Positions 58,595-64,000 of a stretch of DNA of 64,000 nt are shown piece by piece. Both the position numbers and the translations under genes were made by a program. Positions within the stretch are counted from its first letter, which is position 1. Each line of letters starts with the position of its first letter. The DNA is taken from assembly GCA_959347315.1 (NCBI GenBank), contig OY365807.1, positions 33,167,660 through 33,231,659 of the forward strand. The letters run 5' to 3'. The notes under the pieces are model-generated. The model was not told where the DNA came from, searched no databases, and was given only the letters and a program-made list of their open reading frames with translations. Source of the stretch: Bimastos eiseni (taxonomy: Eukaryota; Annelida; Clitellata; Crassiclitellata; Lumbricidae).

Positions 58595-59110
58595 ATGTCG
58601 TCGTGGTTTAATTTCAGTCCTAGATCCGTCGACACCTACCTCCGAGGAGAGGCAGGAGCCGTGGACGATGACAGACGGTCATCGGTCACTGCGAGACAGC
58701 ACGGCTGGGTGTCCGGTCTTAAGTCGGACACATCAGATGTCTTCTACACGCCCACCGCAGCAGCAACAGCGGGGTCAACTGCTTCTAGGGTTAGAGACGA
58801 CTCATATCGGCCTTGGTCTTCGTCCCTCGAATCCGCTGTTCAAGAACGAATCCAGGCAAATCGCAACTCGATTCGATCGGGAGTGGCACGGATGAAAACG
58901 CCAAATCAGTCTACGTCGTCGTCTGTCTTCGAGGTCCAGACATACATGACATCGAGGTCGATTCCGCCGTCGATGTGTGGCCTCAGCCCGAGCATCATCA
59001 GTCCCCGCAGGGTCACCAAGTTCCAACCGATCGCAGGGTCGACGAGACGACTCACACACGATTCGTCCGCTCCAAATTTCAGGCAAGTTCCGCATTCTAG
59101 AACATCCTAG
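58595..59110 (+). CDS. Hypothetical protein or exon, 171 codons, unrecognised
   Basis: This is the longest non-repetitive open frame outside plexin and SDR. It begins MSSWFNFSPRSVDTYLRGEA and is rich in Ser, Arg and Thr, without cysteine clusters, membrane segments or known motifs. It lies in a GC-rich, CpG-dense island. A perfect GC-type donor, CAG|GCAAGT, is at 59083, so it could be an exon ending at 59082. Alternative frames in the same stretch are also open (58668-58895; 58813-59100, which contains AKSVYVVVCLRGPDIHD), so the coding frame is uncertain. It could equally be a decayed gene. Confidence 0.3.
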   Translation: MSSWFNFSPRSVDTYLRGEAGAVDDDRRSSVTARQHGWVSGLKSDTSDVFYTPTAAATAGSTASRVRDDSYRPWSSSLESAVQERIQANRNSIRSGVARMKTPNQSTSSSVFEVQTYMTSRSIPPSMCGLSPSIISPRRVTKFQPIAGSTRRLTHDSSAPNFRQVPHSRTS

Positions 59111-61020
59111 AACCTTGGGCTTTATGGCAGATCGTTTGGGATAATTCAATTGGGATAATTGTCTTGTTATCGACAGATATACCAAACAAAACAAGATCAA
59201 CGTTGGTTTGAATTTATATGATAGAAGCAGGGATGGATTGTCCGAGAAGTTGACACCCGACCCTATAGGGCAAATTCAATTCGAATCATGACAAATTAAG
59301 ACGTATGGGTCAGATTCAAACACACGGTCGCTTCAGACCAATTTGTGGTGGGTAATGGGATTTGTACCAAGGGACCGCTCTAGATTACTTTTATATGGGT
59401 CACCTGAGACGATCCCATGCGCCAGACGCTGCAATCAGTGCTTGTCTTATAGGTTAAGTATAGGCCTACACAGCTGAATGCGGATGAATATCGTCAATCT
59501 TGTCTACTGGGTTTCATTCACAGGTCGTTTAGAAGACGCTCAAATATCAAGCACCACGTTCATGATGATTAAGCGGCAATTGTGTCGGTAGTTGTTAAAC
59601 TGTTTCACATCCACTGCTGGTAGCGAATTAATGCTTTAAAAAATCAATTACATATTTACGAGTGAGTTTGAATAGACAGTTATTCTAGAACCTTTAGAGT
59701 TAACAACGCTCACGAGACCACATGCTCGAAAACTATGGAATGTTATGATTTCGTACGCTACCGTTGGGCCTACACTTTAAAAACTTCTGTGAATCTTGTG
59801 AGCGCTGAGAAATTGTCGAAGATTTACATTATGTTGCATTGCGTTAAACATTGGCCAGCACTCTAAAATCCAACGAGACTAGTGAGTTGGTGAGCGAAGG
59901 AATATAATGCAAATTACGAATGCCGTCGGTATAAGCTTAGCAACCTTTGGCCAGAACATCCAGAATCTCTTCCAAATTGACAGCTTTGTTACTCCATTAT
60001 GTCAAACAAAATAAGCAAAAGCCTATCCATCAAAAACGAAAGCGACGTAATGCCAGCCATAATTCCGACCATCTGGTTTGAGCTAACAGTGTCTATAGTT
60101 TGCTTAGCCAAAGCTGTAACGCTTGCTGAGTGGAACAGCAGTATGTGCGTATACATGTATTTATGTTGGCAGTTGTTCTCTCAGTAAAAGTGTTTCATAT
60201 CCACTGCTGTGGATGAGAGAGTACATGCAGTCGGTGCACACGCGTTCCATGTTTGTGTCTTTAGACAGGGTACCAGCGTTGTCGAATCCTTGTGTAGACA
60301 TGCTGTGAAACATCGTCATCGTGCTCAGTTCCCGATGAAATCCGATTAAATGAACTCATTCGTTTCTGTCTTGTGATGGGGCCTGTATGTCTTCGATTAT
60401 TGTATTGTGGTAGTATTATTGGGGTTTATTTAGCGGCCAAACAACCAGGTCACGACGACCAGATCATTTACAGGCGCTCAGTCAAAGCAGAATCAATGAG
60501 GTGGTCCAAGTCAGATGAAGTTACGGGTCAAGATCTATGGGTCAAGAATCTAGATTCATGGGGCAGATACCCGATAAATAATGGGACTAAAGCTCGGATC
60601 GCTATGGTGGTTCATAATTAGAGCGGTGAAAGCGATATCGAGAAGAGAAGGAGAATCGTGTAGAGTCGTTTGAAATATTTGTCCGAATAACAATCATATT
60701 TGACGTCCATTACCAACAAATCATACACACGTTATACTACACGCTGAGCGGTCTGATTGCCATTATGGCTGTATACAAAAATGTTAACACCAGAACAGAA
60801 TGCACCAGTTAATGTAAGTTTTCCGTGATTTGACGGTTTCTTCGATCGGTTTGAGGGGGAACACGAGTGACACGACCTCTTGACTGATGTGGAGACCCAC
60901 GATTAAGCCTACTGGGCAAAATACGATTGACCATCCTGGAAATTCGGGAAATCGCATTCGGGGATTAGGAGTTGCTTACGAGCCATGACTTACGTTGCTC
61001 ATGACCTCTTGCACTCACAA
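59111..61020. other. Intergenic, LINE tail only
   Basis: A LINE tail like that at 28270 occurs at 59793-59845 (GAGCGCTGAGAAATTGTCGA, then GATTTACATT). No recognisable gene. Confidence 0.45.
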
Positions 61021-61039
61021 GATATTTCCCAACTGCAAT

Positions 61040-61077
61040 AATGATGATGATGATGATGATGATAATAATAATAATAA

Positions 61078-61108
<31 letters not shown>

Positions 61109-61272
61109 AATAATAATTCAAATGTCCCTCGGGAAAAAAATAATAATGATTACAATAATAATAATGATGATGATAATAATAATAATAATAACAACAATAA
61201 TAATAATAATAATAATAACAATATTAATAATAATAACGAAAATAATAATAATAATAACAACAATAATACTAT
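61040..61272. repeat. (AAT)n/(GAT)n array
   Basis: GATGATGAT, then AAT repeats with two short unique interruptions. It lies directly upstream of a retroelement tail. Confidence 0.96.
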
Positions 61273-61274
61273 TA

Positions 61275-61475
61275 TGTCTGGCTTTTGAGACCGTGGGCCC
61301 GATAAAGAACGAAGGCCTAGTCTTTTTTGTATCTGACCGTGGACGAAAACTCAGCATGGTCTCGGGGAACCCACGAGAAATTTCTTTCTTCTACCAACGA
61401 ATCTCGTTAACCATGCAACGCTTTAATACTGTCACGTTTCAGGGCACTTTTGCCACTAGGACAACAACGATAAGT
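61275..61475 (+). mobile_element. Retroelement C-terminal tail, copy 3
   Basis: Reading LAFETVGPIKNEGLVFFVSD, then RGRKLSMVSGNPREISFFYQ, then RISLTMQRFNTVTFQGTFA. It is the same block as at 29070-29117 and 29285-29575 and is again adjacent to an (AAT)n array. Confidence 0.65.
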
Positions 61476-61620
61476 AGGGCTGTTTCCAGAAAAATTACAT
61501 ATTAGCTAGCAATCTATAAGTCCCCGAGGAATCTTGTATACCTCTGGGCCAAAATCATAATAATAATAATAATAATAATAATGATTTAGCGCTTGTCAAT
61601 AACGGCACAAAGCAACGCAA

Positions 61621-62091
61621 TTGTGTTCCGTGGTTCGTGTTTTGCATTCGGATCTTGACGAGAGAGATAGGCAGTTCCAGAAAACCAGCTGTCTTTCACC
61701 GTATAATAGCGTTAACAGCCTGAAAGACCAGTATTACCTTCGATGCAAAAATAATTACAATTCAAGTGCAGTTGCGTTTTTGGTTTTTGTTTTATTTCTA
61801 GCTGTTTGCATTCGGGTGAAAGTAACAGATTTTTTACTCTACTATGTCAAAAGCTTACAATTGTTCCCAATGCTTTTAAAGTACTCAATACTTTATGCAA
61901 ATTTCGGACGGACTCCTTATCTCTGTAAACAAAATTACCGCACACCGCGGGAAAATCGATTTGAACGAATAAAATCCTGTTCTAATTTATTGCAATCAGA
62001 TTTCTCGTTCATTCTCAGAATAATCCTGGAAAGAAAAATTCCAATTGACCATCACCAGCGACCGGTTTTAAAGCTTTACGAATGGAAATAA
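61621..62091 (+). CDS. Hypothetical open frame, 156 codons, unrecognised
   Basis: A plus-strand frame with a central hydrophobic stretch (AVAFLVFVLFLAVCIRV) and a basic C-terminal half. It follows (AAT)n and LINE-like sequence, has AT-driven composition and matches no family I know. It is most likely non-coding. Confidence 0.15.
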   Translation: MCSVVRVLHSDLDERDRQFQKTSCLSPYNSVNSLKDQYYLRCKNNYNSSAVAFLVFVLFLAVCIRVKVTDFLLYYVKSLQLFPMLLKYSILYANFGRTPYLCKQNYRTPRENRFERIKSCSNLLQSDFSFILRIILERKIPIDHHQRPVLKLYEWK

Positions 62092-62640
62092 CAAAGGAAT
62101 TGAGAAAATCGTTTACGCCTCCATTGGAAATGGATAGGCCTAACTCCAGAAGGATGTGGATGACATTGGAAATGCTACAACGACGCTTGTTTAATTAAAT
62201 ACAGAAAGATAAGATCTTTAGAAACTGTTCAGTGGAACCATTTTTAAAGTCCTTGAAAATATAGTATTCCAATTTTTGCGAGTTTATATGAATAAATTAT
62301 AGCAATTTCAAGTTCAACTTGAAACGACGTCGATGCTGTTACGGTTGGGTCGATTATCAAATGGTAATCCGCTGTAATCATAATTCCTTTCACCTGTTCG
62401 TTTTTGATTAGACTGGGCCATTATATATGCATATTATATCTATAGTTGACTGCGTAGTTAGATAGATGAAAATAAAAACAAATGCAAGGATAACGTAGGC
62501 CTTATCCTGTATATAGACTTCTGTGTATTAGACTCTAGAGGTCCATGTGACCTCAATTAGCAAAAACACTTCGACAGGTCATTCTCACATTTCTTGGTTC
62601 ACACCTGAACATGTGCAGGATACGTATAACCGTGTCTAAT
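62092..62640. other. Intergenic, nothing seen
   Basis: AT-rich unique sequence without coding or repeat signal. Confidence 0.4.
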
Positions 62641-62644
62641 TGAA

Positions 62645-62990
62645 TTGATTGATGGACGGATGGATGAATGAGCGAGTGAATGAATGAATGGATGGATGGA
62701 TGGGTGGATGGATGGATGGGTGGGTGGATGAATGAGCGAGTGAGTGAATGAATGAATGAATGAGTGAATGAATGGATGGATGGATGGTTCGGTCTTAGAT
62801 TTGACCGGATCTCGGATTTGTCTTGGTGCGCCGTCAGTTGATGCCCCATTATGGCGGAGCTGTAGAAGTCAGTTTAGTTTTAGTCATAGGTGGATGGATG
62901 AATGGATGGATGAATGAATGAATAGATGGATGGGTGGAAGGATGGATGCATAGATGGATGGACAGATGGATGGAGGGATGGGTGGATCTA
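62645..62990. repeat. (GGAT)n/(GAAT)n array in two blocks
   Basis: Blocks at 62645-62790 and 62888-62990 are separated by about 100 bp of unique sequence. Confidence 0.95.
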
Positions 62991-62999
62991 GAATTTAAC

Positions 63000-64000
63000 G
63001 ACATCTTTTCACAACAAAGGCCGCTGACGTCGGAAGGAACTTGTTAAACAGTTTTCGGCTTTCGTTTGGCCTAATACAGCGCTATGGAACTGTATGTTGG
63101 AATTTAGTGTGATTAAGTAACAAAAGTAGGTTTTGTTTATAATTTTAACATAGGAGAATATCTTTATATCATGTATTGCAGGGAATATAAGTAGCATCAC
63201 CTTTCTTCTTTATCCATGCTCCGAGCGGGCATTATACCAGAGCAGTCCCTGCATTAGTCAGTATCTGATAAAATGTAATAACCGACTGAATTAATGAGTT
63301 AACGACTGACGCTCCAACAACTTTGTCGACTGCGTGTAAGTCACGCAATTATCAATTGACTAAGTCGCTGAGACTTGTCGACTGACTTACCGTTCAAACT
63401 TCTTAGGAAACTCGGTGTGTCTTGTAGATACCTAATAACTATTGCTGTACTGGTATACCAGTGACTTAAATGTTAATGTGAACTTATGATAGTAGACAAC
63501 TGACGCATATAGTGTTCATAAAAGGAATAAAACACACGACTAAGCACAGGAAACGCCGACAGTGCTTGCATTCTGGAGGGCGACGCTGATGATCTTTGTT
63601 ATCTTACAGTGTTGTTAAACTGAAGCATCCTCTATTAAGCACGGGGCTGTACTGAAGCGCTAGTTCAGATCAAGGCATCCTCATTAAAATCATTCAACAG
63701 ACGTCACCTTGCTTTACCTCAATTAGTTTCTTTCAGTTAATTTTTTATCCTAATGACGAGCTATGTGCTCTGCATTGAACCACCCACCGTGCTTCTACCA
63801 CTTAGAATAAACGTTCTAAACGCTAAAAATGGCAATAGTCTTATGTCAGCTGTGATGTTCAGCAGTTTTTCACATTTTTTTAAACCCATTCCGTCATTCA
63901 GCCGCAGAAAAAAACCTTAGAGCAATCATTATCTAGAGACTTAGTCAACGCCCACAAAAGCTGAGTCAACGCCCACAAAAGCTGAGTCGCGGGAATCAGC
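63000..64000. other. Right end of window, no gene seen
   Basis: Unique AT-rich sequence. At 63940-63990 a unit of about 21 bp, TGAGTCAACGCCCACAAAAGC, is tandemly repeated at least twice and is cut by the window end. Confidence 0.45.

Overview
This is a eukaryotic (metazoan) genomic window, AT-rich, with interrupted genes, GT-AG introns, dense microsatellites and many decayed transposons. There is no sign of bacterial or organellar sequence. A plexin and an SDR9C-type dehydrogenase, CR1/L2-like and RTE-like LINE remnants, several hAT elements, and heavy over-use of the palindrome TAGGCCTA suggest a marine invertebrate. The species cannot be named from the sequence alone.

Layout. (1) Positions 1-23,430, minus strand: the 5' two-fifths of a plexin gene. 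I reconstructed 13 coding exons (c1 at 23421-22366 down to c13 at 1439-1294) whose splice phases chain without a break. They encode about 879 residues: signal peptide, sema domain, PSI1, linker/IPT-like region, PSI2, IPT-like region, PSI3 and the start of the next IPT domain. The transmembrane and cytoplasmic parts must lie to the left of the window. The introns hold a pogo/Tigger-like relic, a Charlie-type hAT MITE, LINE tails, SINE-like units and minisatellites, one of them at a splice acceptor. (2) 23,430-37,080: a transposon-rich intergenic stretch with an RTE-like LINE end, two hAT-type elements with perfect 8-bp target duplications, a rearranged (possibly twin-primed) CR1/L2-like LINE, retroelement C-terminal tails beside (AAT)n arrays, a long (GA)n tract, and a foldback-type element whose inverted arms are minisatellites. 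(3) 37,084-46,317, plus strand: a complete four-coding-exon SDR9C family gene (retinol/steroid dehydrogenase type, 331 residues). Its first two introns each carry a decayed hAT element with transposase remnants. (4) 46,320-64,000: no recognisable conserved gene. It holds LINE fragments, a 1.9-kb hAT-type element with a perfect TSD, long (TGTA)n, (GA)n, (AAT)n and (GGAT)n arrays, and a GC-rich segment at 57.7-59.1 kb with long but unrecognised ORFs.

The two recognised genes have no evident functional link. Plexin is a semaphorin receptor at the cell surface; the SDR is a membrane-anchored NAD(P)-dependent oxidoreductase. They lie in opposite orientation and are transcribed divergently from the transposon-rich middle. 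I found no rRNA, intact tRNA or CRISPR array. The most unusual items are the foldback element at 34.1-35.5 kb, the partial plexin exon duplication with a second acceptor, the GC-AG plexin intron, the minisatellite forming a splice acceptor tract, and the inverted LINE.
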